Shown here: positions 8,070-15,478 of the stretch, one piece after another | How the letters are laid out: each line of letters opens with the position of its first letter | Position numbering within the stretch: the stretch's first letter is position 1 | Source: JAUVZF01 sp964539385 | GTDB taxonomy: Bacteria > Planctomycetota > Phycisphaerae > FEN-1346 | Direction of reading: 5' to 3' | Length of the DNA stretch: 64,000 nucleotides | Assembly: GCA_964539385.1 (NCBI GenBank) | Contig: CAZIJC010000003.1 | Span: 8,914-72,913 of the forward strand | Notes under the pieces: generated by a model | What the model was told of the DNA's origin: nothing | Databases searched by the model: none | Seen by the model: only the letters and a program-made list of their open reading frames with translations | Made by a program: the position numbers and the translations under genes

Positions 8070-8100
8070 GCGCCCGGCCAGAAAAAATGTCCCAAATGGG
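8049..8100. promoter_or_regulatory. Pair of operator-like dyads
   Basis: CCCATTTGGG (8049-8058) and its reverse complement CCCAAATGGG (8091-8100), each a CCCA-2-TGGG dyad. Their centres are 42 bp apart, four helical turns, so dimers bound to them would face the same side of the DNA. The first lies in the spacer of the leftward promoter. The rest of the 8101-8462 non-coding stretch holds one possible rightward promoter and no gene that I can support. The binding protein is not identified. Confidence 0.6.
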
Positions 8101-8288
8101 TTGTTTATTTTTGCCCTTTGCGGCGCGGAATCAGTCTTTTTGCGAGATTTCTTGCTTGACCGCAGAATAAGAACGCGGTAGGTGTCGTGTCGATGACGCG
8201 GATGGCCGAACCGGCGGCGTGACAAGGCCAACACGTGGTGCAGGACCCCAGGCCCTACCCTACGCCCACGCCACCCCCCGATGCTGCC

Positions 8289-8317
8289 TTGGCACAAGTC
8301 CTTAGTATACCTCTACT
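8289..8317 (+). promoter_or_regulatory. Possible promoter of the rightward late operon
   Basis: -35 TTGGCA (8289-8294), a 17-bp spacer and -10 TCTACT (8312-8317). The -35 matches five of six and the -10 four of six consensus bases. It lies about 145 bases before the ParB-like gene; a weak or activated promoter is plausible. Confidence 0.4.
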
Positions 8318-8462
8318 TAGCGTGTGCGGGTCCTTGGGAGGCTCTTTCGAGCAATCGGGTGCAGAGTACCCGCTAAAAAAGCGCACCATTGTTTTAGTCG
8401 CTGCTGCGTCAATTCCTTTGCCCCCAGGTGAACGGCTATAGTTATCGAAACGAGGCAATGTC

Positions 8463-9146
8463 ATGGCCAATCGCAAGCGCTTCAAACCGCCACGCCCCAC
8501 CGCCAGGCCGCCGCGGGCGCCCTACATTGAGGCCGGTATCCGGTGGATGGCCGTGCCCGTCGAAACCGTGCATCCGGACCCCGAAAACGCGCGGCACCAT
8601 ACGCCGGCCAATCTGGCCGCGATACGCGGCAGCCTCACCGGCGCCCGGCAGCAAACCCCCATTGTGGTTGACCGGGACGGGATGATTCTCAAGGGCAACG
8701 GCACCTGGCACGCGGCCAAGGCCCTGGGGTGGGATTACATCGCCGTAAGCCTGACCACTCTCGAGGGCGCCGATGCGCGGGCCTACAGCCTGGCCGACAA
8801 TCGCACGGCCGAGTTGGCCGAGTGGGATGAGACGCGCTTGGCCGTGCAACTGGCCGAGTTGCGGGCCGAGGGCAGCATCGACCTGACCACCCTGGGATGG
8901 TCCGACGAGGAAACCCAAGAGGTGCTCAACCTGGCCGCCGGCCTGGGGCATGATACCAACCGGGGACCCGATATGCTTATCGACCGGCGCGACGCCGGCC
9001 CCTTGGTCAAGGCGGTGTTTGCGCCGTCGGCCCTGGCCCTGGTCGAGCAAGCCCTGGGCATGACCGGCCTGGTTAACCGGGGCAAGGCCCTTGAGGCCAT
9101 TGCCCGGTTTTACATCGAGGCGGTGACCGATGCCGGGACAGACTAA
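8463..9146 (+). CDS. ParB/Spo0J-like N-terminal domain protein
   Basis: 227 residues. After a basic Pro/Arg-rich start, residues 30-130 carry the ParB-like fold: VPVETVHPDPENARHH, an IRGSL...QTPIVVDRDG strand pair, the GNGTWHAAKALGW motif that matches the GxGxxRxxAxxxxG block of ParB, and the ADNRTAELAEWDE helix. No centromere-binding helix-turn-helix follows, so this is the phage type found near packaging and modification genes, where such domains may act as CTP/NTP-dependent or nuclease modules. It overlaps the methyltransferase-like gene by 17 bases. Confidence 0.8.
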   Translation: MANRKRFKPPRPTARPPRAPYIEAGIRWMAVPVETVHPDPENARHHTPANLAAIRGSLTGARQQTPIVVDRDGMILKGNGTWHAAKALGWDYIAVSLTTLEGADARAYSLADNRTAELAEWDETRLAVQLAELRAEGSIDLTTLGWSDEETQEVLNLAAGLGHDTNRGPDMLIDRRDAGPLVKAVFAPSALALVEQALGMTGLVNRGKALEAIARFYIEAVTDAGTD

Positions 9147-9753
9147 AAAACAACATACCACCTTCGCCCGCAAGATGGCCCTGCGCCGCCGGATACTGGC
9201 CGAGGTCCGCTCTCGCGGCGAGCCGGTCATCATCGAAACGCACGGCGGGTGGGGCCGGCTCTGGCAGGCCCTCTATGCCGACGTGCCCGCCGGCGTGGTC
9301 TTTGAGCACAACCGCTTGCGGGCCGAGCACCTTGCCAGGCAGCGGCCCACGTGGGCGGTCTATGAAACCGATTGCGTGCGCGCCCTGGCCGCGGGGGTGG
9401 GCAGCCACCTGGTGCCCAACCTCATCGACCTTGATCCGCACGGTAGCCCTTGGGAAGCGCTTGAGGCCGCCCTGGTCGGCCTCGCCGACCTGGCCGACCC
9501 TCTGTGGGTGGTGGCCACCGACGGCCTCCGCGAGAAACTGCGCATCACCGGGGCGTGGCCCCTGCATGCGCTCAAGGAGTTTGTCGGGGAGTTTGGGAAC
9601 CGCCTGGCCGACGTGTATCTTGATGTTTGCAAGGTCAAGGTCGGACGCCTGGCGGCGCTGCGCCGGTATACCCTCGATGAGTGGCGGGGGTACTACTGTG
9701 GGGCGGGCGGGGCCATGACGCATTGGGCCGCACGCCTGGTCAAAACAGGGTAG
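9130..9753 (+). CDS. SAM-dependent methyltransferase-like protein (Trm1/TcmP-like motif)
   Basis: 207 residues. THGGWGRLWQAL (about 38-49) sits where the glycine-rich SAM loop should be, VFEHN (about 57-61) supplies the acidic residue that follows the next strand, and LIDLDPHGSPWEAL (about 97-110) resembles the DPxG catalytic motif of Trm1-type and TcmP-type proteins. The order of motifs fits a class I methyltransferase; the target (tRNA, DNA or protein) is not evident. It converges on the DUF5131 gene with a 14-base overlap. In other genomes DUF5131 proteins are often paired with the partner family TcmP, so this may be its partner. Confidence 0.6.
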   Translation: MPGQTKKQHTTFARKMALRRRILAEVRSRGEPVIIETHGGWGRLWQALYADVPAGVVFEHNRLRAEHLARQRPTWAVYETDCVRALAAGVGSHLVPNLIDLDPHGSPWEALEAALVGLADLADPLWVVATDGLREKLRITGAWPLHALKEFVGEFGNRLADVYLDVCKVKVGRLAALRRYTLDEWRGYYCGAGGAMTHWAARLVKTG

Positions 9754-10543
9754 GCGCGGGGGCCGGAAACGGAAGGGCGGGGAACTCTTGCACCACCTCA
9801 CCATCGAGCAAGTGACCGGCGCTGTCGTGCCTGGGGCCGCCCCATTGCTTGAAGAAAAACGGCACGCCCGCGGCCCTGCAAAGCGCCCGGATTTCGGTCA
9901 CCCAATGCTGGCGGTCCTGCCGGCAACCCCAATGCCCGCCGCGATCCCCCAGGGGCACGGCCATGCCGCGGGCGTCCCTGATGGCCGGGTCTTTGAGGTG
10001 GGGGCCGGACTCCCCGGCCACTATCACCCACCCGATGCCCTCAAGCGGCAGGTCGGGCATGGCCGACAGCATCGGCTCGGCCGACACAAACCGCAGGCCG
10101 CACTCGACGTTGCGCAGGGCGGTGATCCGCTTGTAGTATTGGGGATTTTCGACCGTGACGCCGAGCATCACGTTAGCCGGCACGTCGCGCCGCTGCCAGT
10201 AGGCCAGCATTCCCGCGTGGCGTTTGGTGAGTATCTGAAAGACGTGGCGCGGGCAGGCCCGGATAACCTCAAGCACTTGGTCGCGCATGCCGTCGCCCGC
10301 CTGGTCAAGAAAGAAATCACTCATGGAGCAAATAAAAAACATGCCCGGCTTTTTGACCGTCCGAGGCACGTTCATCTTGTGCAACTTGGGGGTGAATCCG
10401 AAGCCATTGGGAAATGCCGGCGTGCCGGCCATGCTCTCGGCCTGCCTCTTGGCGTAGCAGTACCGGCAGCCCTCACTCACCGGGGCGCCGCCGGTCCAGG
10501 GGTTCCACGTGTGATTGGTCCAAGAGATTTTGGTATTCAGCAT
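9740..10543 (-). CDS. DUF5131 family protein (phage Gp37/Gp68-like), first Cys replaced
   Basis: 267 residues, starting MLNTKISWTNHTWNPWTGG. The family is a predicted radical-SAM-like group with three cysteines in WNP-x-T-G-C...GC-x-x-CYA. Here residues 26 and 29 (GCRYCYAK) are present but the first position is Gly19, so the iron-sulfur site may be incomplete. Further family blocks are seen: MFFICSMSDFF, FQILTKRHAGML, NVMLGVTVENPQYYKRI, FVSAEPMLS, GWVIVAGESGP and the C-terminal FFFKQWGG. I start at 10543 because homologues begin with this K-I-x-W-T block. It is the only minus-strand gene inside the rightward block, between the methyltransferase-like gene and terminase. Confidence 0.85.
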   Translation of the reverse strand: MLNTKISWTNHTWNPWTGGAPVSEGCRYCYAKRQAESMAGTPAFPNGFGFTPKLHKMNVPRTVKKPGMFFICSMSDFFLDQAGDGMRDQVLEVIRACPRHVFQILTKRHAGMLAYWQRRDVPANVMLGVTVENPQYYKRITALRNVECGLRFVSAEPMLSAMPDLPLEGIGWVIVAGESGPHLKDPAIRDARGMAVPLGDRGGHWGCRQDRQHWVTEIRALCRAAGVPFFFKQWGGPRHDSAGHLLDGEVVQEFPALPFPAPAPTLF

Positions 10544-10605
10544 CGGACACCCGTTTGCCGCCACGGATTCATTTGCGGGCAGGGATAATACCGCGGACCG
10601 CGCAG

Positions 10606-11277
10606 TTGACAAAGACAAAAACCAAAAAATCCGCCCCGCGCAAACGCAAGCCCAAGACCAAGGCCGCGGCCAAAGCCAAGGGCAAAAAACAAACCGGGCC
10701 GGCCAAGGCCGAGGCCGGCGGGCGGCCGGTGGGGCATCCCCGGTCCGAAGCGCCCGGACCTACGCTTGTCAAGGGCACGGCCGCCCTGGCTCAATTGCTC
10801 GGCGTGCACCAGACCACCATCAACAGGTGGGTGGCCAAAGGGTTGCCGGTCGCCGGGGCCGACACCTTCGACGTGGCCGAGGTGCTGGCCTGGCGTGAAG
10901 GCCAGGACGGCAAGGGGGGCGGCCAGGGCGGCACCGCCGATGTCGAATTGAAACAATGGCGGGCCAGGCACCTGCAACTCAAGGTGCTAAAGGACCTCAA
11001 GAAACTCATCCCCAGGGGCGAGGCCGAAGCCATTTGGATCCAAACCATCGTCAACGTGCGCACCCGCATGATGGCCCTGCCCGACCGGGTGGTCTTGCTC
11101 GTGCCGGCCAGGCTGCGGGCCGACCTGCGCGTCGAGGTGCAGCACGAGGTTGACCGTATCCTGGGCGAATTGCAAAACGGTTTTCTTATGCCGGAGATAG
11201 AGGAACAAGTCAATGCGTTCATCGAAACCCTTATCCCCCGCGACGAGGATGCCCATGTTGCCGGGGCGGGTGCGTAG
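10606..11277 (+). CDS. Phage terminase small subunit (Nu1-like)
   Basis: DNA-recognition subunit of the packaging motor. A Lys/Ala-rich N-terminus (about 1-45) is followed by a winged-helix type motif, AQLLGVHQTTINRWVAKGLPVAG (residues about 62-84), and FDVAEVLAWREG, as in Nu1. The helical second half (about 120-210) would bind the large subunit. No ATG fits: the only strong candidates are TTG at 10606 (used here) or a later GTG. The gene overlaps the large-subunit gene, so the two are translated together. Confidence 0.75.
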   Translation: MTKTKTKKSAPRKRKPKTKAAAKAKGKKQTGPAKAEAGGRPVGHPRSEAPGPTLVKGTAALAQLLGVHQTTINRWVAKGLPVAGADTFDVAEVLAWREGQDGKGGGQGGTADVELKQWRARHLQLKVLKDLKKLIPRGEAEAIWIQTIVNVRTRMMALPDRVVLLVPARLRADLRVEVQHEVDRILGELQNGFLMPEIEEQVNAFIETLIPRDEDAHVAGAGA

Positions 11278-13231
11278 ACTCTGGCAGCCGCCCGAGCGCA
11301 TGACGGCCGCCGAGTGGGTACCGCGGTGGGTGCGTCTGCCCGCGACCGTGGCGGCGATTCCCGGCCGGTGGTCGGCCGACCTTTTCCCATACTGCACAGG
11401 GGTGCTCGATGCCTGGTGTGACCCGTACATCGAGCAGATTGTATTGGAGTGGGGGTCACAGTTGGGCAAGACCACCCTGATCGCCTGCCTCGCGCTGTAC
11501 GTGGCCGACCAGGACCCCGGCCCCATGCTCTTGGCCTCAAGCGTGCAGTCGAGCGTCAAGGAACTGGTGAGCCTGCGCCTGTATCCCATGCTTGAGGCGT
11601 GTGACCGCACCAGGGAACTCTTGCCGCCCAAGCACCTGCAAGATGATTACCTGGTCTCCCTAACGACCATGCTCATCTACACCGGATGGTCCGGCAGCGC
11701 CACGCGGATGGGCGAGAAAAGCATCCGGTACGTGATGATGACGGAATTAGATAAGTGGGCCATCCGCACGAGTCTTGAGGCCGACCCCGAACATCTGGCC
11801 GGCGAGCGCCGCAAGGCGTTTCCCAACTTCAAGATACTCAAAGAGTCCACGCCGACCATTGAGGGCCTGTCACGCATTCACTCGGCCTACCAGGCCAGCG
11901 ACCGGCGCCGCTTCCACGTGCCATGTTCCAAATGCGGCGCCTATCAGGTACTGGACCGGGCCAACGTATGGTGGCCCCACACCCAGGAGGGCAAGAGCGT
12001 GGCGCCCGCCGAGGTGCGCGACGTGGCCCTTTACGTCTGCCCCCATTGCAACGGGCGCCTTGAGGACTATCAGAAACCCCGCCAATTGCGCGCGGGCCTC
12101 TGGCTCCCCGAAGGCGTGACGGCCACCGTGATCCGCCACCGGAAAAAGGCGCGGCGGCGCGACGTGGTTTGGGGCCGCCCGCCCAAGTGGCCGGCCAGGC
12201 CGTGGCTCACCAAAGGCGTCAAGTGGAAATGGGACCTCTTTGAGTACCGGCTGGCCGGCGAGCCGGCCAAGACCACGCGCACGGCCGGCTACCACCTCGG
12301 CAGCCTCTACTCGCCGCTACTGACCTATGGCCATTATGCAGAAAAGTGGCTTGACTCCCAGGACGACCCGGCGGCCTTGCAGAACTTTATCAACGGGTGG
12401 GATGCCAAGCCCTGGCGGCTGTCGGTCTCGATGCCAGCGGCCGAGGAACTGGGCGAGCAACTCAAGACCGGCCACGAACCGGGCACAGTGCCCAAGGGGG
12501 CCGTGATGTTGACCGCCGGCGTGGACCCCGCCGAGCATGTGATAAACTACGTCGTGCGCGCCTGGGCCAAGGATGGCACCAGTTGGCTCATCGAGCACGG
12601 TGTGGTCGAATGGTCCAGAGACCTGCATACCGTCTACAACGCCATCATCGAACCGGCGTGGACGGTCGAGGGCGGCGGCACGATGGCCGTCCATTGCTGC
12701 GGCATCGACACCGGGTGGCAAGCCGGCGTGTGCTATGAGTTTTGCGTCCGGCAGGGCGATCGGGTGCGCGGTCTCAAGGGCCATGGGACGGTCGGCAGCG
12801 TGTGGAAACCCCTGCGCGTGGACGTGAATCCGGAAAGCGGCAAGGTCTACAAGCGCGGTCTGGTGGTGTGGGTGATTGATTCGGGATATTGGAAAGACCA
12901 GATACATCATCGCTGGGGTCTCGACTCCGAAAGCCCAGGCAGTTGGAACCTGCACGCCGAACCGAGCCGGCCGTACCTTCGACAGTTGGTGGCCGAGGTC
13001 AAGAGCAAGGTGACCGACAGGACCGGCCACGAAAAATTGCAATGGGTGGTGGTGGACCGCGGGGCCGGCTCGCACTATCTCGACGCCGAGGTCTACGCCA
13101 TGGCCGTAGCCTACATGAAAGGGATTGGCCGCGTGGCCAGGACCCGGCGCCGGCCCGGCCGGGGCAAGGGCGGGGCGGCCCATACGATGCGCCGGTTGCG
13201 GATGCACCGGGGGCATGGACGGAAAGGGTGA
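11255..13231 (+). CDS. Phage terminase large subunit (GpA family)
   Basis: ATPase and nuclease of the DNA packaging motor, 658 residues. GSQLGKTT (67-74) is the deviant Walker A of the GpA family and IRYVMMTELD (157-166) the Walker B with catalytic acid. A CxxC pair (CSKCG and CPHCNG, about 215-255) suggests a zinc knuckle. The nuclease half contains LTAGVDPAE (about 415) and CCGIDTGW with invariant acids, and ends in a basic tail. The ATG at 11255 has GAGG six bases upstream; the ATG at 11249 and one at 11213 lie inside the small-subunit gene. GpA-type terminases cut at cos sites, so this phage probably has cohesive ends. Confidence 0.95.
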   Translation: MLPGRVRRLWQPPERMTAAEWVPRWVRLPATVAAIPGRWSADLFPYCTGVLDAWCDPYIEQIVLEWGSQLGKTTLIACLALYVADQDPGPMLLASSVQSSVKELVSLRLYPMLEACDRTRELLPPKHLQDDYLVSLTTMLIYTGWSGSATRMGEKSIRYVMMTELDKWAIRTSLEADPEHLAGERRKAFPNFKILKESTPTIEGLSRIHSAYQASDRRRFHVPCSKCGAYQVLDRANVWWPHTQEGKSVAPAEVRDVALYVCPHCNGRLEDYQKPRQLRAGLWLPEGVTATVIRHRKKARRRDVVWGRPPKWPARPWLTKGVKWKWDLFEYRLAGEPAKTTRTAGYHLGSLYSPLLTYGHYAEKWLDSQDDPAALQNFINGWDAKPWRLSVSMPAAEELGEQLKTGHEPGTVPKGAVMLTAGVDPAEHVINYVVRAWAKDGTSWLIEHGVVEWSRDLHTVYNAIIEPAWTVEGGGTMAVHCCGIDTGWQAGVCYEFCVRQGDRVRGLKGHGTVGSVWKPLRVDVNPESGKVYKRGLVVWVIDSGYWKDQIHHRWGLDSESPGSWNLHAEPSRPYLRQLVAEVKSKVTDRTGHEKLQWVVVDRGAGSHYLDAEVYAMAVAYMKGIGRVARTRRRPGRGKGGAAHTMRRLRMHRGHGRKG

Positions 13232-13235
13232 GCGA

Positions 13236-13448
13236 ATGGTCAAGGTTTCTCCACGTGACGATGACAAGGCCAAGACCCGGCCGTGGATGGTCTGCCCGGA
13301 ATGCGGCAGCACCGACACCGAGGTCTACAGCAGCGGCCCCAAGTGTTGGGGCCGGCGGGACGGGCAGCCGTTCCGGTACCGCCTGCAATACCGCCGGTGC
13401 CTGGTGCTCAAGTGCCGCGCCCGGTTCAAGGCGGTCATGCCCCTTTGA
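13236..13448 (+). CDS. Small zinc-ribbon protein (Com/Ogr-like)
   Basis: 70 residues. MVCPECGSTDTEV provides one CxxC pair, and CLVLKC plus an upstream Cys (GPKC) provide the other ligands, spaced by about 18 polar and aromatic residues. This resembles short phage zinc fingers such as Com and Ogr, which bind RNA or act on RNA polymerase. The ATG at 13236 has AAAGGGTG upstream, five bases after the terminase stop. Regulation of late genes or translation is possible, but function is not shown. Confidence 0.65.
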   Translation: MVKVSPRDDDKAKTRPWMVCPECGSTDTEVYSSGPKCWGRRDGQPFRYRLQYRRCLVLKCRARFKAVMPL

Positions 13449-13470
13449 TCCGCCTGCCGGCCGGCCGGAA

Positions 13471-13530
13471 ATGGCGCCTGCGGGCCGCGCGCCGGCAAAT
13501 CCGGCCTGGGATAGCCGCGCTACCGCCGCG
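13471..13530. repeat. Dispersed intergenic repeat, copy 2 of 3
   Basis: Related to 4756-4817 and 35762-35822 (ATGGCGC start, GGCCGC, TAGCCGCGCT and CCGCCGCG end). It lies in the 208-base gap between the zinc-ribbon and gpW genes. Here the sequence could be read as a 46-codon peptide from the ATG at 13471, without a convincing ribosome binding site. Confidence 0.45.
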
Positions 13531-13596
13531 AGGCGCCATGGCCCGCCTGGCGGCCCCCAGGGGGCAATAGACGGGAGTTGCAGGAGAAAAAGATTG

Positions 13597-13611
13597 TTAC
13601 CAAATTGGTAA
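13597..13611. promoter_or_regulatory. Operator-like palindrome before the gpW gene
   Basis: TTACCAAATTGGTAA, two perfect 7-bp arms around a central A, extended imperfectly to GAT...ATC. It is AT-rich in a GC-rich region and lies 46 bases before the head gene block that starts with gpW, so it may be a regulator site. No promoter hexamers are clear beside it. Confidence 0.45.
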
Positions 13612-13656
13612 TCATCCTCTTGCGGCCATGCCCGCCATCGGCTTTATCCTGAATGA

Positions 13657-13920
13657 ATGGCCACCGTAGATGACATCGAGACCCTCGCGGATGCGTGCTC
13701 GACCGCCCTGGCCGCCGGCGACTACGCCACGGCCAAACTCAAGTGGACACAACTTTCTGTGATGATAGGCGCAAAGCCGGACGTGACCACCCCCGAATTG
13801 TCCACCCGGTGGGACCGCGCCGCGCTCGATGGCCTGGGAAAGCAAATCGCCGCGCTTGAACAAGAGACGGGACGGCGCCGGCGGCGGGTGTTGGCCGGTT
13901 TTCGCAACCGGGGCAGATAA
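13657..13920 (+). CDS. Head-tail joining protein, gpW-like
   Basis: 87 residues. In lambda, gpW follows terminase and precedes portal, exactly as here, and plugs the head before the tail attaches. The C-terminus, LGKQIAALEQETGRRRRR and then AGF, matches the gpW pattern of a helix ending in E-x-Q-T-G followed by a basic run and AGF. The N-terminal helical part (DIETLADACSTALAAGDY) also fits the small two-helix gpW fold. The stop overlaps the portal start (TAATG). Confidence 0.7.
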   Translation: MATVDDIETLADACSTALAAGDYATAKLKWTQLSVMIGAKPDVTTPELSTRWDRAALDGLGKQIAALEQETGRRRRRVLAGFRNRGR

Positions 13921-15476
13921 TGCCAAGGCCGAGTGATGGGAGTCTGGGCAATCTTCACGTGCAGTTGCGTCGCGCTTCTGAGCGCACGGTGCTCGACCGT
14001 GCCATCGGCTTCGTCTCCCCGCGCGCCGAACTCGCCCGCCTCAAGGGCCGCGTCAGCCGTACCATGCTCGGATTCCGGGCGGCCAACATCAGCCGCCTGC
14101 GCCGCCGCCGCGACCGGACCAGCGGGTCGGCCGACCGGCATCTTACGCACGCCCAACTTCACGTGTTGCGCGAGAACGCGCGCGAGTTGGACCGCGACAA
14201 TTGCATCGCCGGCGGTCTGCTCAATCGCATGGTCGATAACATCGTCGGCGAGGGCGGGCGCTTTGAGGCCCTTACCGATGACGAGCAATGGAACACGCGG
14301 GCCGAGGGCCTGTTTGACGAGTGGGCCTTTGATGCCGACACGGTGGACGTTGCCGGGCGGTTTGCCTTTTGGGAAATGTCCCGGTCCGCGCTCCGGGCCG
14401 TGCTGGTGGACGGTGACCATCTCATGCTCAAGATTCGCAACGGCACCTTGCAGCAAGTCGAAGGTCACCAGTTGGGCACGCCGACCCGGCGCAGCATCCC
14501 GGCCGGCACGCCGTCGGGCACGCGCATCATCCACGGCGTCGAGATTACCAAAACCAACAAGCCGGTGGCCTACCATTTCGGGCCGAGCCACCGCGGCATC
14601 GAGCATATCTTCAAGACCACCCGCGTCGAGGCCAGCAAACTCTTTTGGCTCTGGAACTGGAAACGGTGCAGCCAGACGCGCGGACAGTCGAGCCTGGCCG
14701 ACACCGATATTTACTTCGAGCACCTTGACCGATATATCGAGTTTGCGATTGTGGCATCCCAGGTTGCGAGCGCCCACGTCATCGGCGTCGAAACCGAATA
14801 TGGCGAAGCGTCGGGCGAGCCGGAAGGCACCACGGAACTCGATGAGTTGGGTAACGAGCAATTTGTTGAGGAGAACCAAGCGGGCACCATGCTCTACATG
14901 GAGCCGGGGGAGAAAGTCAAGCCTCTCACGCCCGCCCACCCGATGCCGGAGTTTGAGCCTTTCTTGCGGGCCTTCGGCCGCATCATCGGCCTGCCCTATG
15001 GCCTGCCGATCGAGGTGGTCCTGCTCGACTGGTCGCAGGGCAACTACGCCAGCGCCCGCGGGGCCATGCAGCAGGCCAAAAAAGCCTGGCGAAACTGGCA
15101 GAAATACATCTACACCCACCTTATGTGGCCGGTATGGGTTTGGAAGATTCGCCAGTTTATCGCCGAGGGAAAACTGGCCAACCGTGATGACCACGCCAAG
15201 ATGCTGTGGGTGGGGCCTGGGTGGGATTGGATTGACGTTTACAAAGAGGTCGTGGCCGCCGAACGGGGTATCGGGTGCGGCATCGAAAGCCGGGCCAGGG
15301 TGCTCATGCAGCGCGGCCTGGACCTGGGGAACCTCATGCGCGAGCGGGCCAAGGCCATCGTGATGGCCAAGGCCATCGCCAAGGAGTTTGAGATTGAGAA
15401 TTACAAAGACGTGCTCGGCAAGGTGAAAAAGCCGGCCGGCCGCGCGACGAAGCGCGGCGGTACGCAAGGGGAGTGA
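13920..15476 (+). CDS. Phage portal protein, lambda gpB-like
   Basis: 518 residues. It forms the dodecameric channel through which DNA enters and leaves the capsid. Family blocks: LRENARELDRDNCIAGGLLNRMVDNIVG (about 85-112) near the N-terminal helices, the ALRAVLVDGDHLM strand, VEGHQLG, the LPYGLPIEVVLLDWSQGNYASARGAM block (about 360-385) and a helical C-terminal tail. The start overlaps the gpW stop, and the stop lies next to the protease start, so the head genes are coupled. Confidence 0.93.
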   Translation: MPRPSDGSLGNLHVQLRRASERTVLDRAIGFVSPRAELARLKGRVSRTMLGFRAANISRLRRRRDRTSGSADRHLTHAQLHVLRENARELDRDNCIAGGLLNRMVDNIVGEGGRFEALTDDEQWNTRAEGLFDEWAFDADTVDVAGRFAFWEMSRSALRAVLVDGDHLMLKIRNGTLQQVEGHQLGTPTRRSIPAGTPSGTRIIHGVEITKTNKPVAYHFGPSHRGIEHIFKTTRVEASKLFWLWNWKRCSQTRGQSSLADTDIYFEHLDRYIEFAIVASQVASAHVIGVETEYGEASGEPEGTTELDELGNEQFVEENQAGTMLYMEPGEKVKPLTPAHPMPEFEPFLRAFGRIIGLPYGLPIEVVLLDWSQGNYASARGAMQQAKKAWRNWQKYIYTHLMWPVWVWKIRQFIAEGKLANRDDHAKMLWVGPGWDWIDVYKEVVAAERGIGCGIESRARVLMQRGLDLGNLMRERAKAIVMAKAIAKEFEIENYKDVLGKVKKPAGRATKRGGTQGE

Positions 15477-15478
15477 CC

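Noticed and set aside
13722..15467. Long open frame of 581 codons antisense to the portal gene
   Set aside because: High GC keeps antisense frames open; the portal protein on the plus strand is certain and the antisense translation has no domain features.
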